Assembly: GCA_012026835.1 (NCBI GenBank)
Contig: VEPN01000035.1
Location: 1-33,566, forward strand
Source of the DNA: Candidatus Methanoperedens sp.
Lineage (GTDB): Archaea; Halobacteriota; Methanosarcinia; Methanosarcinales; Methanoperedenaceae
DNA length: 33,566 nt
Direction of reading: 5' to 3'
Below are positions 7,946-17,413 of the stretch, one piece after another. The position numbers were made by a program, and so were the translations under genes. A model generated the notes under the pieces. It did not search any database. It was not told the DNA's origin and saw only the letters and a program-made list of their open reading frames with translations. The stretch's first letter is position 1, and every line of letters begins with the position of its first letter.

Positions 7946-8953
7946 ATGAGAAAATCAATAATTCTGTTTATTCTTTTATTATTATGGGCAAACGCAGCAG
8001 CAGCCCAGTCTATTATCACAATTGAGATTAACGGGAATGGCAACGCCCTGTGGACGATGGAGAAGCGGCTGCCTTTTACCAAACCCCAAATAAACGAATG
8101 GGAGGCAGCCATAAAATCTGGACAGAACATATCCCAGTACAATGTTATTTCAGAATTTAACGACACGATCAACTTGTTCATTGTCTCATCTCAAAATTTC
8201 TCGAACCGCTCTATGGAAGTTGAAGAATTCAATAGCTCCAATATATCCTATGATACATCAAAAACCCTGGATGGAGGCTTTGGGATTGTCCGCTACAGTT
8301 TCTGGTGGAAAAACTTTTCAGTTATAAACTCCTCAAATATTTACATAGGGGACGCTTTTTTAGATGAAATGGTAATTTCTTCTGCCACTGCACTTATTAT
8401 CAAAATGCCAAATGGCTACGAAGTCCAGAATGCGACTCCGGAATTTGATAAGCGGGATGGGAACCGCTTGATATGGGAGCCATCATACCAAAACTTCAGC
8501 AAAGGAGAACCCTATCTTGTACTCTCACCTGTTGATAGCATAAACATAACAGCTGTAGAAGCCCCTGAAGATGAGCCTTCGCCCTGGCCGGCTATTATTA
8601 TAATCATTGCAATAATTATTTTAATATCGATCGTTTTTGTGATAATATGGAGAAGAAAGCGATCGGCTAATGTGGAAAACGAAACAGGTCAATTAACTGA
8701 AAACGAAGCACCTTTACCAGCACCAGCTGATCTAAATGAAGAATTTTTGGGTTATGAAGATATGATAGAGAAATTCCTAATAAAATCCGGCGGGCAGGCT
8801 TTCCAATCAGATATCGTTAAGGAGAGCGGACTCTCAAAATCCAAAATAAGCATCGTTCTTGCACAGATGAAGGAAGAAGGAAGGGTTCTCAAGGTAAGAA
8901 AAGGCAAGGAGAATATAATAAGACTGGTAAAAAAAATCGAACCGCAGAATTAA
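7946..8953 (+). CDS. Membrane-anchored winged-helix regulator, copy 2
   Basis: This paralogue of the preceding gene has the same order: signal sequence (about 1-20 of MRKSIILF...), extracellular domain, transmembrane helix (about 214-235), a basic WRRKRS stop-transfer and a C-terminal winged helix (about 270-335). The regions FDKRDGNRLIW and SKSKIS.VLA.MK.EGR are nearly identical between copies; the middle of the sensor domain has diverged, suggesting different signals. The start is put at 7946 because it aligns with copy 1. An in-frame ATG at 7922 would add eight residues that do not fit a signal peptide. A separate promoter is likely, as 116 nt separate the genes. Confidence 0.8.
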   Translation: MRKSIILFILLLLWANAAAAQSIITIEINGNGNALWTMEKRLPFTKPQINEWEAAIKSGQNISQYNVISEFNDTINLFIVSSQNFSNRSMEVEEFNSSNISYDTSKTLDGGFGIVRYSFWWKNFSVINSSNIYIGDAFLDEMVISSATALIIKMPNGYEVQNATPEFDKRDGNRLIWEPSYQNFSKGEPYLVLSPVDSINITAVEAPEDEPSPWPAIIIIIAIIILISIVFVIIWRRKRSANVENETGQLTENEAPLPAPADLNEEFLGYEDMIEKFLIKSGGQAFQSDIVKESGLSKSKISIVLAQMKEEGRVLKVRKGKENIIRLVKKIEPQN

Positions 8954-8956
8954 ATC

Positions 8957-10372
8957 TTAAAAATCAAACAAAGAACTCTGTGATTTTACATCCTTAGCGG
9001 GCTTTTCCTCGGGTTTTTCTTCTATTTCATTTTCAGCCTTTTGAAGCTTCTTAGCTCCGAATCCTCCGAATAATTCTATTTCATGCTCTGTCTCTTTTTC
9101 GACAAGAGATTGCGCCCTTTCGTATATCTTTTCTACTTTTTTCGTGACTGATTTTGATTGGATAAGAAATGCGATTTCCTCGGGAGTAAGGCCGAGCAAA
9201 GCTGCAACATGTGGGGCATATTCATCGTTATTTAAAATTAACCTGAAAAACGGGAACAATTGTGAACGGGTGTAACTCATAGACACATGACAATGGGTCC
9301 CTATTTTCATGGCTGTAGAATCCCTTATCTGCCTTATGCCTTTTGTCTGCCCGAGTTTTCTCCACAGGGAAGGCGGCTGGAACTTTACAAAACCTGTGGA
9401 GCGATTGGTGCGTGCCACAACAATGCCTGCGGTCATCATTACGCCTGCATACCTCCACATATTATAATTCTGCCTTCTCCTTACCCGTCCCAGAAAAATG
9501 GACGCCCTTGAAAGATGATGATACCCTGCCGCAAGATTGGCCGGGTTTGTATATTCAAGCGGCAGGTTTTCATCCACCCACTGGATAAAATCCTCCGGAT
9601 TCTCATCAAGATTAAAAGTAGCCTTGTGGGCCTCAATAATATTTGTGCCCTTAAAGATCTTTACCAGTACCTTGAAGATGTTCTCCTTTGTATCCCTTTC
9701 ACCTGTGATGATATCCTCTGGCCCAATCTTTATTCTCCCCTGGGCAACGGCCTGAAGATCATTTATAGCGCTTCTCAAATCACCATTGGCACTCTCTGCT
9801 ATCTTCTCCAGCACGTCCAGCCCGCAGGTTATATTCTCAGCCTCTGCAATTCTTTTAAGAACAGGGATCATTGAACGTGAGGCCACGGAATTGAACTGGA
9901 TTGGTTTGCAGGCACTTCGAAGTCCTGCCGACATATCATAAAGCTCATTGGCAATCAGAATTATCGGCTGGCGTGTCTTTTTTATCAGCTCAGTGATAGC
10001 CCTTTCTCCCCCCCTGTCCGCATTTCCATGTATATTATCTGCTTCATCCATTATCACAAGCCTTTTCACATTGCTACCTTCAAGACTGCCCAACCTTGAA
10101 GCAGAGCCAGCCACTTTTTCGATTATATCCGCCGTGCGCTGGTCACTTGCATTCAGTTCGATGATCTCCCACCCCATTTCGTATGCCAGGGCATGGGCAG
10201 CAGTGGTCTTGCCAATGCCCGCCTTTCCGTATAACACAACTGCCCTGTCCTGAGGGATACCTTTTCTCCAGGATTCTGCCCATGACCTGAGTTCCCCAAC
10301 TGCCTTATTATGGCCGACCACCTGTGAAAGTATCTGAGGGCGGTATTTCTCCGCCCAGTCAAGGGATGTCAT
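8957..10372 (-). CDS. rfcL: Replication factor C large subunit
   Basis: The 471-residue AAA+ clamp-loader subunit starts with the RFC box WAEKYRP. Walker A is GKAGIGKT (49-56) and Walker B is LVIMDEAD (105-112). The C-terminal collar domain follows, then a Lys/Glu-rich tail ending in a PIP box, QSSLFDF, as the last seven residues, which docks on PCNA. RfcL with several RfcS subunits loads the sliding clamp onto primer-template DNA. rfcS is not in this window. The gene is divergent from the MFS gene, with 57 nt between starts, and its 3' end is 3 nt from the end of the convergent regulator gene. Confidence 0.97.
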   Translation of the reverse strand: MTSLDWAEKYRPQILSQVVGHNKAVGELRSWAESWRKGIPQDRAVVLYGKAGIGKTTAAHALAYEMGWEIIELNASDQRTADIIEKVAGSASRLGSLEGSNVKRLVIMDEADNIHGNADRGGERAITELIKKTRQPIILIANELYDMSAGLRSACKPIQFNSVASRSMIPVLKRIAEAENITCGLDVLEKIAESANGDLRSAINDLQAVAQGRIKIGPEDIITGERDTKENIFKVLVKIFKGTNIIEAHKATFNLDENPEDFIQWVDENLPLEYTNPANLAAGYHHLSRASIFLGRVRRRQNYNMWRYAGVMMTAGIVVARTNRSTGFVKFQPPSLWRKLGQTKGIRQIRDSTAMKIGTHCHVSMSYTRSQLFPFFRLILNNDEYAPHVAALLGLTPEEIAFLIQSKSVTKKVEKIYERAQSLVEKETEHEIELFGGFGAKKLQKAENEIEEKPEEKPAKDVKSQSSLFDF

Positions 10373-10398
10373 GATTTATACAAACTATATTGCAAATG

Positions 10399-10408
10399 TT
10401 AAATACAT
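10399..10408 (+). promoter_or_regulatory. TATA box for MFS transporter
   Basis: TTAAATACAT sits 22-31 nt before the ATG at 10430 in the divergent rfcL/MFS intergenic region, predicting a leaderless or near-leaderless transcript. Confidence 0.45.
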
Positions 10409-10429
10409 ATCTTTTCATTAGAATCCCAA

Positions 10430-11515
10430 ATGAAATTAAACGCTATCCAGCTTTTTATAAATTCATCTATAATGATGGCAAATCTTTTTATTCCAGTACT
10501 TGCCAGCAGCCTTGGCGCATCAGGGACACAGATTGGTTTAATCGGTGCCGCCTATGGAGCCTCCCTCTTTATTTCAACTTACATATTCAGCAGGGCGGCT
10601 GAAGCGTTTTCTCCTAAAAAACTTCTATATGCAGGTTTTTTAAGCGCAGCCATAACTTTTCTCCTCCAGATATTTGCTACCGATCCCTTAAGCCTGGGAA
10701 TCATACGCGCTCTTGCAGGATTTAGTGTGGGTATATACCCGGCGGCACTTTTGCTTTATGTTTATAACTTAAAAAGAAGCATCGGGAAATTCAGTTCTTT
10801 TATGCCTATGGGATGGGCTATCGGGAACCTGCTGGCAGGATTGATCGCTATTTACTGGACCGTCAGAGAGGTTTTTATTTTTTCATCCTTCTTTTTTGCA
10901 GTGGCTTTTTCAATTACGCTAAGTCTTCCCCCCACCGAAGTTCGTACAAGAAAGAGCGGGAATTATCTTTCATCAGATATCCTGAGAAAAAACTGGAACA
11001 TCTACTTTGGGTTTTTCCTTCGCCAGATCGGGGCTAATAACGTCTGGATAATATTTCCCCTGTATCTTGTAAGCCTTGGTGCAAATGAATTGGAGGTTGG
11101 GATACTTTATGCTATTAATCCTGTCCTGCAATTTTTTATCATGAGGCGGCTTGACAGTTACAATACCACGTCCCTCATTCATGCAGGGGATATATTTTCA
11201 GCAGCAGCATTCATAGCTCTTATACCACTGACCACATATTACCAGGCAATTCCCGGATTGATCCTGATAGCGTTTTCCTATTCCAGCCTTTATGTGGGCT
11301 CTACGCGCATGCTTATTGATACAAACGAAGAAAAAGGCGCAGCCGCAGGGTTGCTTAATTCGTCGATCGCATTTGCATCAATAATCGGTTCCCTCATAGG
11401 CGGCATCATTCTTGAGCATTATGGTTTCAGGGAAGTTATGGCATCCGGGGCGCTTTTTGCTATACTGAGTTACGTTGTTATACGTTTTAGCGGCAAACCT
11501 CAAAAAAGTTCCTGA
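10430..11515 (+). CDS. Major facilitator superfamily transporter
   Basis: The 361-residue integral membrane protein has about eleven or twelve hydrophobic helices in two halves. The first half has the [20 protein letters not shown] segment and a charged loop after helix 2 ([11 protein letters not shown]) in place of the usual MFS loop motif. The second half begins near [23 protein letters not shown]. The length is slightly short for the family (about 380-420). The substrate is not evident; sugar, peptide or drug export are all possible. The last 29 nt overlap the end of the convergent guaAA gene. Confidence 0.85.
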   Translation: MKLNAIQLFINSSIMMANLFIPVLASSLGASGTQIGLIGAAYGASLFISTYIFSRAAEAFSPKKLLYAGFLSAAITFLLQIFATDPLSLGIIRALAGFSVGIYPAALLLYVYNLKRSIGKFSSFMPMGWAIGNLLAGLIAIYWTVREVFIFSSFFFAVAFSITLSLPPTEVRTRKSGNYLSSDILRKNWNIYFGFFLRQIGANNVWIIFPLYLVSLGANELEVGILYAINPVLQFFIMRRLDSYNTTSLIHAGDIFSAAAFIALIPLTTYYQAIPGLILIAFSYSSLYVGSTRMLIDTNEEKGAAAGLLNSSIAFASIIGSLIGGIILEHYGFREVMASGALFAILSYVVIRFSGKPQKSS

Positions 11516-12044
11516 GAAGGTCGTTCCCTCTCCGGGTATGCGAGACTTCAGGATGCCACTGGACACCATAAAGAGGTTTTATTTTATGTTTCATGGCTTC
11601 GATCTCGCATATCCTGGAACGTGCCAGTCTTATGAAATCGGGAGGTAGAACGCTTACCTCATCAGCATGCGATGCCCATACGTTCGTCTTCGGGCCCAAC
11701 CCTTTTAAGATGTCGTCTTCTTCAAGAATCTCTATTTCGACGGCTGCATAACCGCCTGTTGCTCCGGTTCGCACCCTGCCGCCGTAAGTTTTTGCCATTA
11801 CCTGGTGGCCGAGGCAGATGCCAAGGATAGGCAGGTCGAGTTCTTTCACGTAAGCGCTGCAATTGCCTGCACGCTCAAGGGCCGGCCCGCCGCTCAATAT
11901 GAGGCCATCGGGCTCTTGGGATAATACATCTTCCAGGGAAGATGTATTTTTCATGAGCACCGCTTCCTGGTCAAGGTCGCGAACTGCGCGGTGAATCAGG
12001 TGGCAGGTCTGGCCATAGTTGTTGATTACGATGATTTTTAGCAT
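11487..12044 (-). CDS. guaAA: GMP synthase glutaminase subunit A
   Basis: This 185-residue class I glutamine amidotransferase has nucleophile Cys77 in GICLGHQ and the His164/Glu166 pair in [10 protein letters not shown]. It hydrolyses glutamine and passes ammonia to the ATP-pyrophosphatase subunit (GuaAB) to convert XMP to GMP. In archaea the two activities are on separate proteins; the GuaAB gene is not in this window. It is the last gene of the serA - membrane protein - guaAA operon, directly adjacent (0 nt) to the small membrane protein gene. The 3' end overlaps the convergent MFS gene by 29 nt. Confidence 0.95.
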   Translation of the reverse strand: MLKIIVINNYGQTCHLIHRAVRDLDQEAVLMKNTSSLEDVLSQEPDGLILSGGPALERAGNCSAYVKELDLPILGICLGHQVMAKTYGGRVRTGATGGYAAVEIEILEEDDILKGLGPKTNVWASHADEVSVLPPDFIRLARSRICEIEAMKHKIKPLYGVQWHPEVSHTRRGNDLLRNFFEVCR

Positions 12045-12230
12045 TTATTTATCCGGGATCTCAGCAAGCTTTATTCCGGCTACACCCATCAAGATCACAT
12101 ATACAAGAAGGGCAATAGTATAACCATATCCAGAGGATGCAGGTATTACAAGTTTTGATGCAGCTATTAAAATAATAAAAATCACCAGTGAGATAATAGC
12201 GGTGGATATCTCAAGTTGCGTTTTCTTCAT
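12045..12230 (-). CDS. Small two-helix membrane protein in serA operon
   Basis: The 61-residue protein has two hydrophobic helices (about 8-28 and 36-55) joined by a short SSGYGY loop. No family was recognised. The ATG overlaps the serA stop by 4 nt (ATGA), showing translational coupling, and the next gene begins immediately after its stop. The tight placement supports a real gene. A link to serine or GMP synthesis is not implied by the sequence. Confidence 0.75.
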   Translation of the reverse strand: MKKTQLEISTAIISLVIFIILIAASKLVIPASSGYGYTIALLVYVILMGVAGIKLAEIPDK

Positions 12231-13807
12231 AGAACCACGCGTTTTGCATCGATTATGCCGTCTACAGATTTAATTTCATCCAGTACCTCATCGCCCACAT
12301 CGCTGTCGATGTTAAGCACCATGATGGCTTCGCTGCCGATATTAAGCCTGCCAACCTGCATCCCTGCAATATTGATGTTGTTCCTTCCAAGTATCATACA
12401 GCAGGGGCCTATAATATTGGGGTGGTCCTCATGTTTTGCAACAACCATATACCTTGAAGGCAGAACATCGATTCGATAGTTATCAATTTGTACGATCCTG
12501 GGTTCCTTTCCTACGATAGTACCGCTGACAAGCTTCTCTTCGTTTTTCTTGCTTAATTTTACGGTAACCTGGCTTGAATAACCCTCGATTGTCTTTGATT
12601 TGCTTTCGACCACCTTTATCTTTCGCTCTTTTGCAATGCCGGGCGCATTTACGTAATTCACGCCAGCGCCAAGCACAGGTTCAAGCAGCCCTTTTAATAC
12701 TGCAAGGGTTAACGGCGCTACGTTTTGCTCTGATATCTCTCCGCAGTATGATATCTCGACCTTTTCATAATTGGTCCCTATAAGCTGCATACAGAGCTTG
12801 CCCATTTTCTCAGCAAGGGGAAAATAAGGCTCAAGGATTTGCATTGCCTCAGCTTTTATATAAGGCATGTTAATGGCATTTTTCACAGGAAAGCCCTTCA
12901 GGGCGTTCACTACCTGCTCGGCAACCGTAACTGCGACATTGACCTGTGCTTCTTCGGTCGATGCTCCAAGGTGTGGTGTTACGATAACGCGGTCAAGTTC
13001 AAGGAGGGGGCTGTCAAAAGGCGGCTCTTTTATGAAAACATCTATTGCAGCGGCGCTAACTATGCCTTCCCTGACCGCATTTGCAAGAGCTTCCTCATTG
13101 ATGATACCCCCTCTTGCGCAGTTTATGACACGCGAGCCTCTTCTCATTACAGCGAATTCCTTTGTATTTATAAGGTCTTTAGTCTCTTTAGTGAGCGGCG
13201 TATGTACTGTTATATAATCCGCCCTTTTTACTATGTCAATAACCGTGGTCAGTTCCACGCCCAGGTCGCCTGCTCTCTCAGGCGAGATAAAAGGGTCGTA
13301 TGCAAGCACTTTCATTTCCATTCCCTGCGCGCGTTTTGCAACCTCGGCCCCAATCCTGCCAAGTCCTATAATCCCGATAATCTTATCCCTGACCTCAACA
13401 CCCATGAATTTCTTCCTGTCCCATTTCTTGCTCTTGAGCGAGGCATTTGCCTGCGGGATATTCCGTGACATTGCCATCATCATTGCAATCGTGTGCTCGG
13501 CCGCTGAAATTGTATTGCCCTCAGGGGCATTTACAACTATAATACCCTTATCTGTCGCGGTATTTACATCAATATTGTCAACGCCCACACCCGCGCGGCC
13601 TATGATCTTGAGTTTCTTGCCTGCATTGATGACATCTTTTGTTACCTGCGTTTCGCTGCGGACGATAAGCGCCTCGTAATTACCTATCCTTTTTATGAGT
13701 TCGGATGGTTCAAGACCCGTTGCTATGTCCACATCAAATTCATTTTTCAGTATCTCAACCCCTTTATCAGATATCGGGTCACTTACAAGTACTTTCACGT
13801 TTATCAC
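12227..13807 (-). CDS. serA: D-3-phosphoglycerate dehydrogenase
   Basis: The 526-residue enzyme oxidises 3-phosphoglycerate to phosphohydroxypyruvate, the first step of serine synthesis. The NAD-binding motif is GLGRIG (148-153). The catalytic residues are Arg232 (CARGG), Glu261 (KEPP) and His279 (TPHLGAS). An intervening allosteric-substrate domain (about 315-450) precedes a C-terminal ACT domain (about 453-526), which in the family mediates serine feedback. Length and domain order are those of the long SerA form. It is the first gene of a three-gene operon. The 73 nt upstream contain no obvious TATA box. Confidence 0.96.
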   Translation of the reverse strand: MINVKVLVSDPISDKGVEILKNEFDVDIATGLEPSELIKRIGNYEALIVRSETQVTKDVINAGKKLKIIGRAGVGVDNIDVNTATDKGIIVVNAPEGNTISAAEHTIAMMMAMSRNIPQANASLKSKKWDRKKFMGVEVRDKIIGIIGLGRIGAEVAKRAQGMEMKVLAYDPFISPERAGDLGVELTTVIDIVKRADYITVHTPLTKETKDLINTKEFAVMRRGSRVINCARGGIINEEALANAVREGIVSAAAIDVFIKEPPFDSPLLELDRVIVTPHLGASTEEAQVNVAVTVAEQVVNALKGFPVKNAINMPYIKAEAMQILEPYFPLAEKMGKLCMQLIGTNYEKVEISYCGEISEQNVAPLTLAVLKGLLEPVLGAGVNYVNAPGIAKERKIKVVESKSKTIEGYSSQVTVKLSKKNEEKLVSGTIVGKEPRIVQIDNYRIDVLPSRYMVVAKHEDHPNIIGPCCMILGRNNINIAGMQVGRLNIGSEAIMVLNIDSDVGDEVLDEIKSVDGIIDAKRVVL

Positions 13808-13880
13808 CAGACAAGTCCGTCTAATAGGATTACTAGCATTTCAGCCTTTCGTTTCACCCGCCGGCTTTTATCCCCGCAAT

Positions 13881-14249
13881 CTAAGCCAGGAATCCCTTTA
13901 CCTTTTGTGCTGTATTTTTCATTTCCAGAAGCATCATACCCATCTGGATATCCTTGCCTGTCAACGCAATCAGAAGAACCTCTCCGGCCTGGAGGGTTAC
14001 GACCCTGTAGTTTTCGGATTCAAATATTAACATATTAATATTCTCTTCAGAAAGTTCTTCCATGGTCTTGCTTGCACTCTTGAAGGCGGCAGCACCGTAC
14101 GCTGCGAAAGTCTCTTTGTGGATATTGTTTGAAGATGTACTGGACATGATGAGCCCGTCACGTGTTACTATAGCCGAAGACATGATATTTCCGGCAGATT
14201 TCTCCAACTCCTGGAGTGTAAGCAAATATAATTCAGCTTTTGTTGTCAT
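13881..14249 (-). CDS. Roadblock/LC7-domain protein
   Basis: The 122-residue single-domain protein has the Roadblock/LC7 pattern: helix 1, strand SSAIVTRDGLIMSS, helix with FAAYGAAAFKSASKTMEEL, then strands MLIFESENYRVVTLQAGEVLLIALTG. In prokaryotes these dimers often partner with small GTPases or membrane receptors. The start lies inside the end of the upstream 7-helix membrane protein gene (17-nt overlap), so the two are translationally coupled and probably act together at the membrane. Confidence 0.88.
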   Translation of the reverse strand: MTTKAELYLLTLQELEKSAGNIMSSAIVTRDGLIMSSTSSNNIHKETFAAYGAAAFKSASKTMEELSEENINMLIFESENYRVVTLQAGEVLLIALTGKDIQMGMMLLEMKNTAQKVKGFLA

Positions 14250-14955
14250 ATGTTCCGTGTAATTGTTTTGATAATTTTCGAAGCATCCTTGTCAGGATAT
14301 ACATGGAGATAATTGCAAACAGGCCGAATAATGTCTCAATTATTTCACGGATAGAATAGGATACTGTAAAGCCCTGCGTTTCAATCAGCCCGAGGAATTT
14401 CCATGTCAGGGCCAGGTAAGCCGAGAACTGGAAAAACATGAACACTTTCACAAAATCACCCGTGGTGCGCGTCCCAAGCATATATGCCGTATAAATGGTT
14501 ACCAGGCTCCCGATTATCCATGTAATATTCTCTATGGCTCCCATCGCGCTTTTTAGATTTCCGGGATCAGAAATATATAGGTATGACCAGATGACAGGGA
14601 AGATAAGCGCAAGAGCATATGGTATATAAATAATTACTCCGGTAATTCTCCTTCCATGACACAGGATCAAGAATATAAAAAATAATGCAGTAGTCATGAA
14701 TATTGCAGACCATATGCCAAAAATATATCTTATCGATCCTATCAGCGGCTCTTTACTAAGATGCCCCAATTCACGTATCCCGAAAAAAAAGAAAGCAAGG
14801 AACAGGAAAGTCCACGGAGCATCGCCGATATTCCAGATGCGCCTGTTCCTGAAAGCTATGATTACAAGAATAAGTGATATCCACCACATGACATTCGAAA
14901 GGATGACATGCAATCCTATGCTCTCTTCAAGACCGTATGAAGATAAATCAATCAT
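14233..14955 (-). CDS. Seven-helix membrane protein coupled to Roadblock protein
   Basis: The 240-residue integral membrane protein has seven hydrophobic stretches (about 15-35, 47-60, 72-98, 103-127, 142-162, 168-188 and 205-227) and a basic C-terminal tail. The topology suggests a sensor- or rhodopsin-like 7TM fold, but no retinal lysine or other motif could be identified with confidence. Its 3' end overlaps the Roadblock gene, forming a two-gene operon. A signalling role (membrane receptor with LC7 adaptor) is an inference from this pairing. Confidence 0.75.
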   Translation of the reverse strand: MIDLSSYGLEESIGLHVILSNVMWWISLILVIIAFRNRRIWNIGDAPWTFLFLAFFFFGIRELGHLSKEPLIGSIRYIFGIWSAIFMTTALFFIFLILCHGRRITGVIIYIPYALALIFPVIWSYLYISDPGNLKSAMGAIENITWIIGSLVTIYTAYMLGTRTTGDFVKVFMFFQFSAYLALTWKFLGLIETQGFTVSYSIREIIETLFGLFAIISMYILTRMLRKLSKQLHGTYDNKS

Positions 14956-15043
14956 AATTAATATTATTATCTCCTACTATATAGTATTTATTAAATCCGA
15001 GTAAAATATAATATATATAACATTTAAATAGATAATATTGATT

Positions 15044-16216
15044 TTATTTTACCGCCACTATCTTCACGATATCCCCATTCTTCAACTCGTATTTCTCTCC
15101 CAGCCTCATCCTGGTACGCGCATCCACAGCATAAAGAAATCCTTTGCCTATATCGGTGTGGATATGAAAAGCCAGGTCCTTAGGTGTACTTCCTTTTTTC
15201 AGCAGGAAGGCGTCAGGAAGGATGTTCCCTTTTTTATCTGTGAATTTGTTCTCATCCTCTACAGGGTAAACAACTATCAGGCCAAGCAGGCTGAATACTG
15301 TTTCATTGATGCATTTCTGGATTCCCGTGCCCCGGTATTTCTTAGCAAGGAGACGTATTTTCATGAGTGCTTCTTTCTGGGTTTGTGAGAGGCCCGGAGA
15401 TTCATGGAAATCTTCATCTCCTGGTACATATTTGATCGCACCGCTTTTATCCGCGAGGCGCAGGGCCACCTCTGCTGCCGCACTTACAGGCAAGGCCCCG
15501 GCTTTCAGGAGCCGTTCAATATTCTCTTCCGGAGCAGCATCTATTTTATTTGCAGCTATGATGAGGGGTTTGCTCTCAGACCTGAGCATATCCGAAAGTT
15601 CTAAGATCTCCCCATCAGTCCACATGTGAGGTTTGTCACGGGAAAGTTTCAATCTCCCAAGCACGGTTTTAACATGGGATTCCGTAATCCCCGCGCCTTC
15701 AAGCTGGGATGCTATTGTCTCTTCAAGTTTCAATCCCTCTGCCTGGACTTTTCGCGACAGTCTCTCCCAATTACGTTTCAGGATCCCGAAGATCCACATG
15801 GTTATTTCGTGTTTAAGGAATTCTATATCCTGGAGAGGGTCGTGGGAGCCGACAGGAACCACATTTCCCTCAATATCAGTGCCGCCTGATGCGTCTATTA
15901 CATGGATTATCGCCTTTGCCTGCCTCAGGTTGTCAAGGAAGGCATTACCCAGTCCCCGCCCTTTGTGTGCATCTGGCACAAGCCCGGCGACATCGATCAT
16001 TTCTATCGGCACAAAGCGTACGCCATCCCTGCAGTTCCCGCAGTCCAGTTTTAATTCCCTGCATGGGCATGTTGTCCTGACGTAAGCAACACCGTGATTG
16101 GCGTCGATTGTCGTGAAGGGATAATTTGCGATCTCAACATTTGCCAGGGTCGCTGCCTTGAAAAACGTTGATTTCCCGGAGTTGGGTTTTCCTGCAAGTG
16201 CTATTGAAATGGCCAT
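15044..16216 (-). CDS. Obg/YchF-type GTPase with TGS domain
   Basis: The 390-residue P-loop NTPase has G1 GKPNSGKS (9-16), G3 DVAGLV, G4-like NKID and a C-terminal TGS domain (about 310-388). The Cys-rich insertion TCPCRELKLDCGNC follows the switch I region, as in the archaeal/eukaryotic Ygr210-type branch. Family members bind ribosomes or 50S particles. The exact nucleotide preference (GTP or ATP) is not settled by sequence. It is transcribed alone, divergent from the dmrX-like gene by 223 nt. Confidence 0.92.
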   Translation of the reverse strand: MAISIALAGKPNSGKSTFFKAATLANVEIANYPFTTIDANHGVAYVRTTCPCRELKLDCGNCRDGVRFVPIEMIDVAGLVPDAHKGRGLGNAFLDNLRQAKAIIHVIDASGGTDIEGNVVPVGSHDPLQDIEFLKHEITMWIFGILKRNWERLSRKVQAEGLKLEETIASQLEGAGITESHVKTVLGRLKLSRDKPHMWTDGEILELSDMLRSESKPLIIAANKIDAAPEENIERLLKAGALPVSAAAEVALRLADKSGAIKYVPGDEDFHESPGLSQTQKEALMKIRLLAKKYRGTGIQKCINETVFSLLGLIVVYPVEDENKFTDKKGNILPDAFLLKKGSTPKDLAFHIHTDIGKGFLYAVDARTRMRLGEKYELKNGDIVKIVAVK

Positions 16217-16400
16217 GCCATTAATACATTTCCTGTGGACTTAATCCTTATCTTTATGATATAGGCATCTTTATATTCTCTTACTTTAACTATTTGTTAG
16301 CACTTCTCCAACCGTCCCGGAAATGATTATTCAGCAACATGCCATCAGGAAATATTGATTACGATAAAATATATCAAGATGGGATAATAGAAGTTTAGAG

Positions 16401-16410
16401 TATAAATAAA
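16401..16410 (+). promoter_or_regulatory. TATA box for dmrX-like gene
   Basis: TATAAATAAA lies 30-39 nt before the ATG at 16440, and an AGGT ribosome-binding element (around 16428-16432) precedes the start. The rest of the 16217-16439 intergenic region shows nothing else recognisable. Confidence 0.55.
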
Positions 16411-16439
16411 GCAATAAAAAATCTTCTCAGGTAATCACT

Positions 16440-17159
16440 ATGAAACTTGCATGGGGTATCACAGGCGCGGGGCATTTCCTGCGCGAAAGTTTTGATGTTT
16501 TTAGAAAGCTCAGGGCAGACGGTCTGAAAGTCACGACTTTCGTATCGCGGGCAGGTGAGGAAGTCATCAGGATGTATGGCCTGCGGGAAACCCTTGCCGA
16601 TATTTCAGGCGGTAAATACCTTGAAGAGCTGTTTTTTGAAAGCGGGCATGGAGCAAGCGTTCCCAAGACCGGCAGGTTCTTATTGCATAAATACGATGCC
16701 CTGGTAGTCTCACCAGCCACATCCAACACCACAGCAAAGATCGCTTACGGGATAGCGGATACGATCGTAACAAATGCGGTGGCGCAGGCCGTAAAGGGAG
16801 ATGTGCCGGTTTTTATCGTTCCAGTGGATATTTCAGGGTATGTCGAATCAAAAATGCCGGTTTTTATTGACCGTGAAATATGCATGAAATGCGAGCTATG
16901 CCCGCCTCTTGAAGACTGCCCTGTAAATGCAATTACCGACCAGATAGACCTGTTAAAGTGCAGTGGATGCGGGCTTTGTGTTAAATTATGCAGTTATGGT
17001 GCCATAAGAGGCGGGATGGCGAAACTTAAAGTAAGGGATATAGATGCCAGGAATGTAAAAATATTACGTAAACTTGAAGGAATAACCGTACTTGAGAATC
17101 CATCAAATATCCCGGATACGGTTGAAAAGCTAAAATCCATGCAAAAGTTGAAGTACTAA
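16440..17159 (+). CDS. DmrX-like flavo-ferredoxin protein (dihydromethanopterin reductase type)
   Basis: The 239-residue protein joins an N-terminal flavoprotein (HFCD-like) domain (about 1-140, with SPATSNTTAKIAYGIAD as FMN-site segment) to a two-cluster ferredoxin. The cysteines are C148, C151, C154, C160 and C174, C177, C180, C184. This matches archaeal DmrX, which reduces dihydromethanopterin to tetrahydromethanopterin with electrons from a ferredoxin-like donor. It supports a methanopterin-using archaeon. The related archaeoflavoprotein AfpA lacks the ferredoxin part and is less likely. The following LSm gene starts 28 nt downstream. Confidence 0.85.
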   Translation: MKLAWGITGAGHFLRESFDVFRKLRADGLKVTTFVSRAGEEVIRMYGLRETLADISGGKYLEELFFESGHGASVPKTGRFLLHKYDALVVSPATSNTTAKIAYGIADTIVTNAVAQAVKGDVPVFIVPVDISGYVESKMPVFIDREICMKCELCPPLEDCPVNAITDQIDLLKCSGCGLCVKLCSYGAIRGGMAKLKVRDIDARNVKILRKLEGITVLENPSNIPDTVEKLKSMQKLKY

Positions 17160-17187
17160 ATGAAATAAAATGAAGGGAGGTCATATA

Positions 17188-17412
17188 ATGTTTCCCAATA
17201 AAAAAGTTCAAACATTGATAGGTACACGTGTACAGGTTGAGATGAAAGGTGACAAACATACTCTTGAGGGAAAGCTTGAGAGTGCGGATGATAATTTGAA
17301 TCTACACCTTGTTGATACTTACGAAATTGCTGATGGTGTAAAGGCGCGCTCTCTCGGTTCGGTAGTATTAAGAGGAAATAATATCATCTTGCTATGTCCT
17401 ATAGGGGAGTAG
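17188..17412 (+). CDS. LSm (Sm-like archaeal) protein
   Basis: The 74-residue protein has the Sm1 segment (GTRVQVEMKGDKHTLEGKL, then the DDNLNLHL strand with the family Asp/Asn) and Sm2 (SLGSVVLRGNNIILL). These form heptameric RNA-binding rings. The start is fixed by the GGGAGGT element at about 17174-17180, 7 nt before ATG 17188; an upstream in-frame ATG at 17170 lies before that element and is rejected. The stop is 1 nt before the start of the winged-helix gene, so the two are one operon. Confidence 0.92.
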   Translation: MFPNKKVQTLIGTRVQVEMKGDKHTLEGKLESADDNLNLHLVDTYEIADGVKARSLGSVVLRGNNIILLCPIGE

Positions 17413-17413
17413 A

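Noticed and set aside
9287-9874. Plus-strand frames opposite rfcL
   Set aside because: They are shadows of a highly conserved minus-strand gene and have no family features.
12839-13679. Plus-strand frames of up to 209 residues opposite serA
   Set aside because: serA is certain on the minus strand, and the opposite frames have biased, low-complexity composition typical of antisense reading.
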